From: Bacteroidales bacterium UBA2712
Lineage (GTDB): Bacteria; Bacteroidota; Bacteroidia; Bacteroidales; Paludibacteraceae
Length of the DNA stretch: 64,000 nucleotides
Assembly (NCBI GenBank): GCA_002354055.1
Contig: DEKW01000013.1
Location: 124,001-188,000 of the forward strand
Reading direction: 5' to 3'
In this document: in pieces, positions 1 to 8,252 of the stretch
Position numbering within the stretch: position 1 is the first letter of the stretch
How the letters are laid out: every line of letters begins with the position of its first letter
Program-made: the position numbers and the translations under genes
The notes under the pieces: generated by a model
What the model saw: the letters and a program-made list of their open reading frames with translations, nothing else
Databases searched by the model: none
Told to the model about the DNA's origin: nothing

Positions 1-73
1 TTACGCAGAAATAAGCCATCACAACTGCGGCGATGCTTAACAGGCAAATTACAATGTTTCTTGTTGTTTTCAT
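1..73 (-). CDS. N-terminus of a secreted or membrane protein (runs off left edge)
   Basis: An ATG on the minus strand at 71-73 opens a frame that stays open to the window edge (24 codons). The peptide begins with a short basic stretch (MKTTR) followed by a hydrophobic run ending in AVVMAYFC, which looks like a signal peptide or membrane anchor. It is divergent from the RelA/SpoT-family gene. Too little is present to name a family. Confidence 0.5.
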   Translation of the reverse strand, partial: MKTTRNIVICLLSIAAVVMAYFCV

Positions 74-126
74 TATCGGTTAAATTTAGTTATTTGCAAA
101 AAATCGCTGCAAAGTTACAAAAATAT

Positions 127-157
127 TTTGATATGTGCAAAAAAAATCGTAAATTTG
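127..157 (+). promoter_or_regulatory. Bacteroidetes promoter of the RSH gene
   Basis: TTTG at 127-130 and TAAATTTG at 150-157 are 19 bp apart, matching the Bacteroidetes -33/-7 pattern. The predicted start of transcription near 164 lies 18 nt before the ATG at 182. It also excludes the in-frame TTG at 128 as a start. Confidence 0.75.
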
Positions 158-181
158 CAGCGTTTTTTGAGATTAGCCTAT

Positions 182-1615
182 ATGGAAGACAGTAATAAAG
201 TCCTATACTCGATACTAACAGAGCGCCTGGAGCTACTTCGTCAACTGGACGCGGAAGGGGATTCCGAGAAGCGTCGGCACATTGCCCGCGAGACGCAAAA
301 TCTGCATGCACCTATGGCGCACCGGCTCGGTTTGTACCAGATCAAGACCGAGATGGAAGACCTGGCGTTGAAGTTTCTCGATTACGACACCTATAAATAT
401 ATCGCGCACGCGTTGAATGCCAAGAAGGCGGAACGCGAGGCGTATATCGCGTCGTTCATCGCCCCGCTGGAGGAGAAACTTAAGGCGGAGGGATTCAAGT
501 TTACCATCAAAGGAAGGCCGAAATCGATTCACTCCATCTACCATAAGATGCAGGCGCAGCATTGCGATGTGGACCACATCTATGATCTGTTCGCCATCCG
601 TATTATCCTGGATTCTCCTTTGGAGCGCGAGAAATCGGATTGCTGGCAGGTCTATTCGCTCATTACCGACATCTTCCCGCCGAACCCCAAACGTCTACGA
701 GATTGGCTTTCTGTACCCAAAGAGAACGGTTATGAATCGCTGCATACCACGGTTCTTGGTCCCGAGAAACGATGGGTTGAGGTGCAAATTCGTACGCGCC
801 GGATGGATGAGATCGCGGAGCAGGGAGTCGCGGCACACTGGTCATACAAAGGTGTCAAAGGCTCTATTGTGCAGCGCTCCGGAGATGTCTTTGTCTTCAC
901 GCCCACCGGCGATTTGAGACGTCTTCCGGAAGGAGCTACCGTCTTGGATTTTGCGTATTCTATTCATAGCGAAGTAGGAGCACATTGTGTCGGAGGTACT
1001 ATTCGTAATCAAAATGTATCCATTCGACAGAAGCTGCAGAACGGCGATCAGGTAGCCATTACGACCTCGCCGAACCAGCATCCGAATGCGGATTGGTTGA
1101 ATATAGTTGTCTCCACCAAAGCGAAGAATAAAATCCGTCAGGCACTCAAAGAGATTGAGTACAAACAGGCGGCGGAAGGCAAGGAGATTATCGAGCGGCG
1201 GTTCAAGAACTGGAAACTCGAATATACTGAGGCAGATATTACCCGTATGGCGCTCAAGTTGGGCTACAAAGAGGTGTCTGACATGTACCAATCCGTGGCG
1301 AACGGAAAGGAAGACATGCAGCATCTGCGCGACGTGCTCCTCATGCCTGAAGAGACGCCCACCATCCGTGAGCACACGGAGTATGTCGATCGTTCCGAAC
1401 TGAAAGGTCTGGCTATCGAGGTGGATATGAACGTCAAAAACGTGGATTATAACCTCTCGAAATGCTGTAACCCGCAGCCGGGCGACCCGATTTTTGCCTT
1501 CGTGTCCGTGCTAAAAGGTATCCGCATTCACCGCATCGATTGTCCGAACGCGGCGAATATACGCGAACGCTATCCGTATCGAATGATTCCGGCCAAATGG
1601 GCTAAGAAAAACTGA
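182..1615 (+). CDS. Short RelA/SpoT-family (p)ppGpp synthetase lacking HD core and ACT domain
   Basis: 477 aa. It matches the middle of long RSH proteins. The N-terminus starts at the last helix of the HD hydrolase region (HAPMAHRLG near residue 45). Then come the synthetase domain (GRPKSIHSIYHKM, RLRDWLSVPKENGYESLHTT, VEVQIRT, AAHWSYKG), a TGS domain (VFVFTPTGDLRRLPEGATVL), a helical region and a Cys-rich zinc-finger-like segment (LSKCCNPQPGDP). Canonical RSH proteins are about 700 aa or more; here the HD catalytic core and the C-terminal ACT domain are absent. The family makes (p)ppGpp from ATP and GTP/GDP; hydrolase activity is not expected here. The start is set by the promoter at 127-157. 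The stop overlaps the recR start (TGATG). Confidence 0.85.
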   Translation: MEDSNKVLYSILTERLELLRQLDAEGDSEKRRHIARETQNLHAPMAHRLGLYQIKTEMEDLALKFLDYDTYKYIAHALNAKKAEREAYIASFIAPLEEKLKAEGFKFTIKGRPKSIHSIYHKMQAQHCDVDHIYDLFAIRIILDSPLEREKSDCWQVYSLITDIFPPNPKRLRDWLSVPKENGYESLHTTVLGPEKRWVEVQIRTRRMDEIAEQGVAAHWSYKGVKGSIVQRSGDVFVFTPTGDLRRLPEGATVLDFAYSIHSEVGAHCVGGTIRNQNVSIRQKLQNGDQVAITTSPNQHPNADWLNIVVSTKAKNKIRQALKEIEYKQAAEGKEIIERRFKNWKLEYTEADITRMALKLGYKEVSDMYQSVANGKEDMQHLRDVLLMPEETPTIREHTEYVDRSELKGLAIEVDMNVKNVDYNLSKCCNPQPGDPIFAFVSVLKGIRIHRIDCPNAANIRERYPYRMIPAKWAKKN

Positions 1616-2229
1616 TGTCTGATTACCCGAGTGTCATATTAGAGCAGGCCGTTAACCAAATGGCTTCGCTGCCCGGAGTGGGGCGGCGGACGGCGTTGCG
1701 GCTCGTGCTGCATCTGCTGCGTCAGCCTGAAGCGGACGTAGAGGCGTTCTCCAATGCCTTCACGCGTCTGAAAAAAGAAGTGGTTTACTGCCGCGAGTGC
1801 CATAATATATCCGATACGGAGATCTGCCCGATTTGCGGTTCTACAAGGCGGGATCATGCTACGATTTGTGTGGTCGAGAACGTCCAGGATGTCATGTCTA
1901 TCGAGAACACCGGCCAGTACAACGGCGTCTATCACGTCTTGGGAGGAGTCATCTCGCCTATGGAAGGCGTCGGACCGAAGGATATAGAGATTGATTCGCT
2001 CATTGAGCGTGTGGCAAAAGGAAATGTAGATGAAATCATCTTGGCCTTGCCGACTACCATGGAAGGCGATACCACCAATTTCTACCTCTACCGCCGTCTG
2101 CAGAACGCCGGGCTGGAGGTGAAGATTTCCCAGATTGCACGCGGTATCGCGGTTGGAAACCAACTCGAATACACCGATGAGATAACCCTCGGGCGGTCCA
2201 TCGTCAACCGAATAGAATTTAAAGGATAA
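1615..2229 (+). CDS. recR: Recombination mediator RecR
   Basis: 204 aa, the usual RecR length. An N-terminal helix-hairpin-helix region (LPGVGRRTALRLVLHLL) precedes a four-Cys zinc finger (CRECHNISDTEICPIC), a TOPRIM domain (TICVVENVQDVMSIENTG, with GVYHVLGGVISPMEGVGP) and the C-terminal ISQIARGIAVGNQLEYTD signature. RecR acts with RecO/RecF to load RecA on gapped DNA. The start codon overlaps the stop of the RSH gene, so the two are translationally coupled. Confidence 0.96.
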   Translation: MSDYPSVILEQAVNQMASLPGVGRRTALRLVLHLLRQPEADVEAFSNAFTRLKKEVVYCRECHNISDTEICPICGSTRRDHATICVVENVQDVMSIENTGQYNGVYHVLGGVISPMEGVGPKDIEIDSLIERVAKGNVDEIILALPTTMEGDTTNFYLYRRLQNAGLEVKISQIARGIAVGNQLEYTDEITLGRSIVNRIEFKG

Positions 2230-2234
2230 ATTAT

Positions 2235-2672
2235 ATGGAAGAGAAAATTATCAGAACCCTCAATGGCTACTACTACGGAGTCATGGTCTTCACGCTCATC
2301 GTTCTCGGAGTGATGTATTACCTCACTTCGCAGCCGGATTTTGAGCCCTTGTCACCGCTGGAGCAAGTCGGCATAATTCTCCAATACGTAGCGATTGGAG
2401 TAACGCTTGTTGCCATTCCGTTTGGCTTATACATGGTGAAATTATTCAAGCCGGAGACCCTGGAGAAATACAAGGAGATTGCCACTGGACGGATTTTGAT
2501 TGTTGGCCTGACCATGCCCATGAATATTGCGTTTTACTACCTCTTTGGCTGCTATAAATCGATGATGTGGCTGGCGGCAATGAGTGCTATCGCGTGGTAT
2601 TTTACCAAACCGACTATCGGTAAGATGGACCAGGAAATGAAACCCAAAGACCCGAATCAAGAGACATATTAA
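2235..2672 (+). CDS. Small integral membrane protein, unknown function
   Basis: 145 aa, starting 5 nt after recR. About four hydrophobic segments are visible, near residues 14-32, 44-68, 86-106 and 108-125, with a polar C-terminus (GKMDQEMKPKDPNQETY). No enzymatic motif is recognised. Its position after recR and before the HAD-like gene suggests cotranscription, but says nothing firm about function. Confidence 0.8.
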   Translation: MEEKIIRTLNGYYYGVMVFTLIVLGVMYYLTSQPDFEPLSPLEQVGIILQYVAIGVTLVAIPFGLYMVKLFKPETLEKYKEIATGRILIVGLTMPMNIAFYYLFGCYKSMMWLAAMSAIAWYFTKPTIGKMDQEMKPKDPNQETY

Positions 2673-2687
2673 TATAAAGACCTCTTA

Positions 2688-2812
2688 CTGGCTTAGAGGG
2701 CTCTCCACCTCGGGACGTACGCTAACGTAGTACGTGCGGACCGAAGAGCGAGGGCATCCGAGTAACTACCCATAAAACGAAGTTTTGTGGCGCTTACGAG
2801 GATAGCCAGCAG
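2688..2812 (+). repeat. Structured intergenic element, possible interspersed repeat
   Basis: This gene-free stretch carries several short inverted repeats: CCTCTTA/TTAGAGG-type arms at 2681-2700, ACGTAC...GTACGT around 2715-2734, and CATAAAAC/GTTTTGTG around 2771-2790. The sequence looks unlike the neighbouring coding DNA and is GC-richer in the middle. I saw no second copy in the window. Confidence 0.4.
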
Positions 2813-2815
2813 CGA

Positions 2816-3238
2816 ATGATTATAGCTTGTGATTTTGATGGTACGATCGTGACCCACGAGTACCCGAAAATAGGCAAACCTATCCCGTTTGCCATCCAGA
2901 CCTTGAAGAAACTGCAGGAAGAAGATCACCACCAGATTATCCTTTGGACCGTGCGTGAGGGTGCGTTACTGCAGGAGGCGATTGATTATTGCAAGTCCAA
3001 AGGCTTAGAGTTCTATGCCGTCAACTCCAATTATCCGGAGGAAGAGCCGGAGCATGGCACCGCCCGCAAACTCGTAGCGGATCTCTGGATTGATGATCGC
3101 AATCTCGGTGGGCTGCCGGATTGGGGAGTGATCTATAACATGATCCACACCGGACATCCGTATGAACCGGCTCCGCAAGGCAATATGGAGGATTTGCACA
3201 AACCGAAAAAAGGCTTCTTTGCACGGCTTTTTGACTAA
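2816..3238 (+). CDS. HAD-like hydrolase (BT0820-like)
   Basis: 140 aa. Motif I is ACDFDGTI near residue 5 with the nucleophile Asp and the second Asp. Motif II is the Thr of ILWTVREG. Motif IV is the acidic DLWIDDRNLGG near residue 95. No cap domain is visible, so this is a compact HAD phosphatase-like protein. The substrate is unknown. It lies 27 nt before the acetyltransferase and is probably in the same unit. Confidence 0.85.
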   Translation: MIIACDFDGTIVTHEYPKIGKPIPFAIQTLKKLQEEDHHQIILWTVREGALLQEAIDYCKSKGLEFYAVNSNYPEEEPEHGTARKLVADLWIDDRNLGGLPDWGVIYNMIHTGHPYEPAPQGNMEDLHKPKKGFFARLFD

Positions 3239-3266
3239 ATCATAAATCATAAATTTGAAATCACAA

Positions 3267-3785
3267 ATGGTGGATATTTCACTTCGCAAAATAGAGCCAA
3301 CCGACCTTCCCTTCCTCTATCAATGGGAGAATGATGCATCGGCATGGGCGGATGGCGCGAACCATAACCCGCTTTCCCAGCAGGACCTGCGCGAGTATAT
3401 ATCCTCCACCACCGGTGACATCTACAAAGACGGCCAATTGAGATTAATGATTTGCATAAATGACCAAATGGTACATGAACAAATGGTAAATGGAGCAACC
3501 ATCGGTTGCGTTGATCTTTTCGATTTTGATCCGCGTAATCGTCGTGCGGCATTAGGTATGTATATCGCGCCGGAATACCGCGGCAAAGGAGTAGGGCACG
3601 AAGCACTGAAACAGCTGGAGGATTATGCCTTTGGTTTTCTGCAACTCCGTTGCCTCTATGCCGTCATCGCCCAAAACAACGTCGCTTGTTCCTCTATTTT
3701 TGAGCACGCCGGATACATGCCATCTTCGCCTTTGAAGAACTGGACACTGGATTCTGATGCCATAATTTGGATCAAAACAAGGTGA
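3267..3785 (+). CDS. GNAT-family N-acetyltransferase
   Basis: 172 aa from ATG 3267; an upstream in-frame TTG at 3255 lies in an AT-rich intercistronic sequence and is less likely. It starts with the RimJ/RimL-like opening (ISLRKIEPTDLPFLYQWEND). The acetyl-CoA loop is MYIAPEYRGKGVGHEAL near residues 95-111, followed by LYAVIAQNNVACSSIFEHAGY, the motif B region of GNATs that modify protein N-termini or small amines. Substrate unknown. A terminator follows directly. Confidence 0.88.
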   Translation: MVDISLRKIEPTDLPFLYQWENDASAWADGANHNPLSQQDLREYISSTTGDIYKDGQLRLMICINDQMVHEQMVNGATIGCVDLFDFDPRNRRAALGMYIAPEYRGKGVGHEALKQLEDYAFGFLQLRCLYAVIAQNNVACSSIFEHAGYMPSSPLKNWTLDSDAIIWIKTR

Positions 3786-3801
3786 TTTCTTTTATTGAAA
3801 A

Positions 3802-3837
3802 TAAAAAAAAACGTCCCTCGGGGCGTTTTTTTCTTGC
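3802..3837 (+). terminator. Intrinsic terminator after the acetyltransferase gene
   Basis: A run of A precedes ACGTCCC, a tight loop and GGGGCGT, followed by seven T. The A/T flanks extend the stem, so the structure could stop transcription on both strands. Confidence 0.85.
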
Positions 3838-3864
3838 GTATGTCAATATTTTTTTGTAACTTTG
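3834..3864 (+). promoter_or_regulatory. Promoter of the V-ATPase operon
   Basis: TTG at 3834-3836 and TAACTTTG at 3857-3864 are 20 bp apart. The predicted transcription start is near 3870, giving a leader of about 54 nt before the ATG at 3924. Confidence 0.8.
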
Positions 3865-3879
3865 CGCCAAAATTGGCGC
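3864..3879. promoter_or_regulatory. Perfect inverted repeat at the V-ATPase transcription start
   Basis: GCGCCAA AA TTGGCGC, two perfect 7-bp arms spaced by 2 bp, begins at the last base of the -7 box and covers the predicted +1. The position suits a repressor operator; as RNA it would be only partly transcribed. Confidence 0.5.
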
Positions 3880-3923
3880 GAAAGCGTTTTTAACCGTGAA
3901 TTATCATAAAAATACTATAAAAA

Positions 3924-4508
3924 ATGAATCTTTCTGAATTAACTGACAAAATCTACGCAGAAGGCGTAGAGAAAGGCAACGCCGAGGCGCAACAAATCGT
4001 TGAGAAAGCGAACGCCAAGGCTGCCGGCATCATCGCAGAGGCTGAGAAAAAAGCCGCTGCTATCGTCGCTGCTGCAGAGAACAAATCTGCTGACCTCGAC
4101 AAGAAAACACGCGCAGAGCTTAAACTCTACGCTGAGCAGAGTGTAAACGCTGTAAAAACGGAGATCGTAAACCTCCTCTCTGACAAAATCGCTTCTGATA
4201 GCGTCAAAGCAGCTACTGCCGATCCGAAATTCATGCAATCCATCATCGCCAAACTCGCAGAGCAGATGGCGAAAGACGGTGAGGTGATCATTGAAGCCAA
4301 AGATGCCGAGGCATTGAAGAAGTATTTTGCTTCCAATGTAAAGGGAATCCTAGACCATACAGCACATATTACTGAGGTCAAAGGCATCAAAACGGACTTC
4401 ACAATCCAGCCGGCTAAGGGTGGTTACAAACTCGCCTTCGGTGACGCGGAGTTTATCGCATACTTCAAGGAAATGCTTCGTCCCCAACTCGTAGAGGAAT
4501 TGTTCTAA
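3924..4508 (+). CDS. V-type ATPase subunit E (peripheral stalk)
   Basis: 194 aa. The first 80 residues form a long Ala/Glu/Lys-rich coiled coil (EKANAKAAGIIAEAEKKAAA), followed by a globular C-terminal half, as in NtpE/AtpE peripheral-stalk subunits. It would hold the A3B3 head against the membrane subunit I. First gene of the V-ATPase operon; the next gene begins 1 nt after its stop. Confidence 0.85.
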   Translation: MNLSELTDKIYAEGVEKGNAEAQQIVEKANAKAAGIIAEAEKKAAAIVAAAENKSADLDKKTRAELKLYAEQSVNAVKTEIVNLLSDKIASDSVKAATADPKFMQSIIAKLAEQMAKDGEVIIEAKDAEALKKYFASNVKGILDHTAHITEVKGIKTDFTIQPAKGGYKLAFGDAEFIAYFKEMLRPQLVEELF

Positions 4509-4509
4509 T

Positions 4510-5121
4510 ATGACTTACGAATATTTACTTGCCGGGCTGCCTGAACTAAAAGCAGGATCAGATGCACCTATTAGCCTCGAGAAACTCGATGAGTTGCTCG
4601 ACGAGCAGTTGCGTGCGTCTGACAAGGCTTTGCTGGATTTGCTGCGCGCGCAGATGAATGAGGAGACGCTGGAGCAAGGCCTGAAAGCCAAGAACCGCTT
4701 TATTCGCGAATGGTTCGGTTTTAATCAGGACATGAATAACGTGCTCGTGGCGCAAATCTGCCGCAAGCATGGCTTCGATGTCAAGACCCAGATCATCGGA
4801 GAGGGCGAAGTGGCGGAGCAGTTGCGCACCCACACGTCTCAAAAGGACTTCGGTTTGAACGAACTGCCGGGCGACTACCAATCGATCCTTGCGCTCGCGC
4901 AGATAGAGGACCTCATGCAGCGTGAGAAAGCCCAAGATGCCATCCGTTTTGAGTGGCTGCAGGAGCGCACGGAGTTCGATTTCTTCTCGCCGGAGATGGT
5001 CTTTGCGTACTATCTGGAGGCGCTCATGCTCCATCGCTGGTCCATCCTCACCATCGAAGAAGGCGAAAAGATCTTCCGCGAGTTAGTGGCAGACATGAAA
5101 AAAGATATTAAATTAGACTAA
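4510..5121 (+). CDS. DUF2764 family protein of Bacteroidetes V-ATPase operons
   Basis: 203 aa, rich in charged helices (LEKLDELLDEQLRASDKALL near residues 22-41; a C-terminal helix ending in ELVADMKKDIKLD). It matches the DUF2764 genes found between subunits E and A in Bacteroidetes. No separate C (d) or F gene is present in this operon, so it may stand in for a central-stalk or socket subunit. That role is inference from position. Confidence 0.8.
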   Translation: MTYEYLLAGLPELKAGSDAPISLEKLDELLDEQLRASDKALLDLLRAQMNEETLEQGLKAKNRFIREWFGFNQDMNNVLVAQICRKHGFDVKTQIIGEGEVAEQLRTHTSQKDFGLNELPGDYQSILALAQIEDLMQREKAQDAIRFEWLQERTEFDFFSPEMVFAYYLEALMLHRWSILTIEEGEKIFRELVADMKKDIKLD

Positions 5122-5124
5122 GAT

Positions 5125-6882
5125 ATGACAACTGGAAAAGTTAAAGGAATTATTGCCAACCTGGTGACTGTCGCAGTCGATGGTCCGGTTGCGCAAAACG
5201 AAATTTGCTACATCTACGTCGGCGAGACCAAACTGATGGCGGAGGTCATTAAGGTCATTGGAGCTAACGTATATGCACAGGTGTTCGAATCTACGCGTGG
5301 CCTCAAAGTGGGCAACAAAGTGGAGTTCACGGGACACATGCTTGAGGTGACCCTCGGCCCGGGTCTGCTCAGCCGTAACTACGACGGTCTTCAGAATGAC
5401 TTGGACAAACTCACCGGCGTGTTCCTCAAACGTGGTGAGTACAACTTCCCGCTTGACCAAGAGAAGAAATGGGCATTTACTCCTATCGCTAAGGTGGGCG
5501 ATAAGGTAGAGGCTGCCGCTTGGCTTGGAGAAGTGGATGAAAACCACCAGCCGCACAAGATCATGGTGCCTTTCGTGTTCGATGGAACATACACTGTGAA
5601 GTCCATCGCCAAAGCAGGTGAGTACACTATCAACGAAGTGATGGCGGTTCTGACCGATGCAGATGGTGTGGACCACGAAGTGACCATGGTTCAGAAATGG
5701 CCGGTGAAGAAAGCGATCCTCGCGTACCGCGAGAAACCGCGTCCCTTCAAACTTCTTGAGACAGGCGTACGTACCATTGATACAGCTAACCCGCTTTGCG
5801 AAGGTGGAACAGGCTTCATCCCTGGTCCTTTCGGAACCGGTAAGACCGTGCTCCAGCACGCTATTTCCAAACAAGCCGAGGCGGACATCGTAATCATCGC
5901 CGCCTGCGGTGAGCGTGCCAATGAGGTCGTTGAGACCTTCACGGAGTTCCCGGAACTCGAGGATCCGCACACAGGCCGCAAACTCATGGAGCGCACAATC
6001 ATCATCGCCAACACCTCTAACATGCCTGTTGCATCCCGCGAGGCGTCTGTTTATACGTCCATGACCATCGCCGAGTACTATCGTTCGATGGGTCTGCGCG
6101 TCCTCCTCATGGCGGACTCCACTTCCCGTTGGGCACAAGCCCTCCGTGAGATGTCCAACCGTCTGGAGGAGCTTCCGGGACAGGATGCTTTCCCGATGGA
6201 CCTATCAGCTATCATCGGCGCCTTCTATGCGCGCGCAGGTTACGTGTACCTTAATAATGGAGCTACAGGTTCCGTTACTTTCCTCGGTACCGTTTCTCCT
6301 GCCGGTGGTAACCTTAAAGAGCCGGTTACCGAAGGTACGAAGAAAGTAGCGCGTTGTTTCTATGCCTTGGAGCAAGCTCGTGCCGACCGCAAGCGTTACC
6401 CGGCTGTGAACCCCATCGACTCGTACTCCAAGTATGTGGAATACCCTGAGTTTGAGGAATATATCTCTAATCTGATTGACAAAGAGTGGCTGCCGATGGT
6501 GAACGACATGAAGACTTTCCTGCAACGCGGAAAGGAGATTCAGGAGCAGATTAACATCCTTGGTGATGACGGTGTTCCGGTAGATTACCACGAGGCGTTC
6601 TGGAAATCCGAAGTCATTGACTTCGTCATCCTCCAGCAGGATGCCTTCGATAAGATCGATGCCGTTTGTCCGCTCGATCGCCAGCAGTATATGCTTCGCC
6701 TTGTGATGGACATCTGCAAACACGACTACGATTTCGATAACTTCCTCGATGTCATCGATTATTTCAAGCGCGTCATCAACCTCTGCAAGCAGATGAACTA
6801 CTGTGAGTTCCACTCTGCAGAGTTCGAAGACTACCGCAAGAAACTCGATGATCTCTTGGCAGAAAAGCAGATCGCTGCGTAA
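5125..6882 (+). CDS. V-type ATPase catalytic subunit A
   Basis: 585 aa, normal length. The P-loop is GPFGTGKT at residues 234-241, followed by ACGERANEV near 261. The large non-homologous insert typical of A subunits (residues about 115-190) is present. STSRWAQALREMSNRLEELP near 332 is the catalytic-core signature. It hydrolyses or makes ATP in the cytoplasmic A3B3 head. It starts 3 nt after the DUF2764 stop. Confidence 0.97.
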   Translation: MTTGKVKGIIANLVTVAVDGPVAQNEICYIYVGETKLMAEVIKVIGANVYAQVFESTRGLKVGNKVEFTGHMLEVTLGPGLLSRNYDGLQNDLDKLTGVFLKRGEYNFPLDQEKKWAFTPIAKVGDKVEAAAWLGEVDENHQPHKIMVPFVFDGTYTVKSIAKAGEYTINEVMAVLTDADGVDHEVTMVQKWPVKKAILAYREKPRPFKLLETGVRTIDTANPLCEGGTGFIPGPFGTGKTVLQHAISKQAEADIVIIAACGERANEVVETFTEFPELEDPHTGRKLMERTIIIANTSNMPVASREASVYTSMTIAEYYRSMGLRVLLMADSTSRWAQALREMSNRLEELPGQDAFPMDLSAIIGAFYARAGYVYLNNGATGSVTFLGTVSPAGGNLKEPVTEGTKKVARCFYALEQARADRKRYPAVNPIDSYSKYVEYPEFEEYISNLIDKEWLPMVNDMKTFLQRGKEIQEQINILGDDGVPVDYHEAFWKSEVIDFVILQQDAFDKIDAVCPLDRQQYMLRLVMDICKHDYDFDNFLDVIDYFKRVINLCKQMNYCEFHSAEFEDYRKKLDDLLAEKQIAA

Positions 6883-6920
6883 AATGGTAAATGGTAAATG
6901 ATTAAATTGTAAATAGTTTT
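6883..6920 (+). repeat. Intercistronic AAATGG/TAAATG word array
   Basis: Between subunits A and B lie iterated words of the form GGTAAATG, then TTAAATTGTAAAT. TAAATG contains a stop followed directly by a start codon. Similar arrays recur in other same-strand gaps of this window. Confidence 0.55.
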
Positions 6921-8249
6921 ATGGCAAAAGCTTTTCAAAAGATATATACGCAGATTACTGCAATTACGAAAGCGACCTGTTCGCTGAAGGCCGAAGGAGT
7001 AGGTAACGATGAACTCGCTACCGTCAACGGCAAACTCGCGCAGGTAGTAAAAATCATCGGTGACGAGGTGACGTTGCAGGTGTTCCAGGGTACCGAAGGT
7101 ATTCCGACCAACGCTGAAGTAGTGTTCCTCGGCAAAGCACCGAGTCTCAAAGTGTCCGACCAACTCGCAGGCCGTTTCTTCAATGCGTACGGCGACCCGA
7201 TTGATGGCGGACCTGCTATCGAAGGTAAAGAGGTTGAGATCGGTGGTCCTTCTGTGAACCCTGTTCGTCGTAAACAGCCGTCAGAGCTCATCGCAACCGG
7301 TATTGCAGGTATTGACTTGAACAATACCCTCGTTTCCGGACAGAAGATTCCGTTCTTCGCAGACCCGGATCAGCCGTACAACCAAGTGATGGCAAACGTA
7401 GCACTCCGTGCAGAGGCAGATAAGATCATCCTCGGCGGTATGGGTTTGACCAACGATGACTACCTCTATTTCAAGAACGTCTTCACAAATGCCGGCGTGC
7501 TCGACCACATCATCTCGTTCGTCAACACGACTGAGAACCCGCCTGTTGAGCGACTCCTGATCCCGGATATGGCGCTTACAGCCGCAGAGTATTTCGCTGT
7601 AGAGAAACACGAGAAAGTGCTCGTCCTTTTGACCGACATGACGCTCTACGCCGATGCATTGGCTATCGTCTCCAACCGTATGGATCAGATTCCTTCCAAA
7701 GACTCTATGCCGGGTTCGCTCTATTCCGACCTCGCGAAGATCTACGAGAAGGCAGTTCAGTTCCCGGAGCAGGCAGGTGGCGGTTCCATCACCATCATCG
7801 CCGTAACTACGCTTTCCGGAGGTGACATCACACACGCTATTCCGGATAACACCGGTTACATCACAGAGGGTCAGCTCTATCTCCGCCGTGACTCCGAAAT
7901 CGGTAAAGTCATCGTCGATCCGTTCCGTTCGCTGTCTCGTCTGAAACAATTGGTGGCCGGCAAGAAGACCCGCGAAGATCACCCGCAGGTAATGAACGCG
8001 GCTGTTCGTTTGTACGCCGATGCTGCCAACGCAAAGACCAAGAAGGAGAATGGTTTTGACTTGACCGACTACGACAACCGCTGTCTGGAGTTCGCACGCG
8101 ACTACAGCCGCGAGATCCTCGCTATCGACGTAAACATCAATACCGTTCAAATGCTCGATGTTGCATGGACGTTGTTTGGCAAATATTTCAAACCGGAAGA
8201 AGTAAATATCAAGGCCGCTCTTGTTGAAAAGTACTGGCCAAAAGCATAA
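6921..8249 (+). CDS. V-type ATPase subunit B
   Basis: 442 aa, normal length for the non-catalytic nucleotide-binding subunit. It lacks a functional P-loop and has the B-subunit signature YSDLAKIYEKAVQFPEQAGG near residue 270, with DITHAIPDNTGYITEGQLYL afterwards. It alternates with subunit A in the A3B3 hexamer. The 38-nt gap before it is longer than others in the operon and holds the word array. Confidence 0.97.
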   Translation: MAKAFQKIYTQITAITKATCSLKAEGVGNDELATVNGKLAQVVKIIGDEVTLQVFQGTEGIPTNAEVVFLGKAPSLKVSDQLAGRFFNAYGDPIDGGPAIEGKEVEIGGPSVNPVRRKQPSELIATGIAGIDLNNTLVSGQKIPFFADPDQPYNQVMANVALRAEADKIILGGMGLTNDDYLYFKNVFTNAGVLDHIISFVNTTENPPVERLLIPDMALTAAEYFAVEKHEKVLVLLTDMTLYADALAIVSNRMDQIPSKDSMPGSLYSDLAKIYEKAVQFPEQAGGGSITIIAVTTLSGGDITHAIPDNTGYITEGQLYLRRDSEIGKVIVDPFRSLSRLKQLVAGKKTREDHPQVMNAAVRLYADAANAKTKKENGFDLTDYDNRCLEFARDYSREILAIDVNINTVQMLDVAWTLFGKYFKPEEVNIKAALVEKYWPKA

Positions 8250-8252
8250 ACT

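Noticed and set aside
128..181. TTG start of the RSH protein
   Set aside because: The TTG lies upstream of the -7 box, so it would not be transcribed from the recognised promoter.
5113..6138. 341-aa minus-strand frame
   Set aside because: Antisense shadow of the V-ATPase A gene; contains no family signal.
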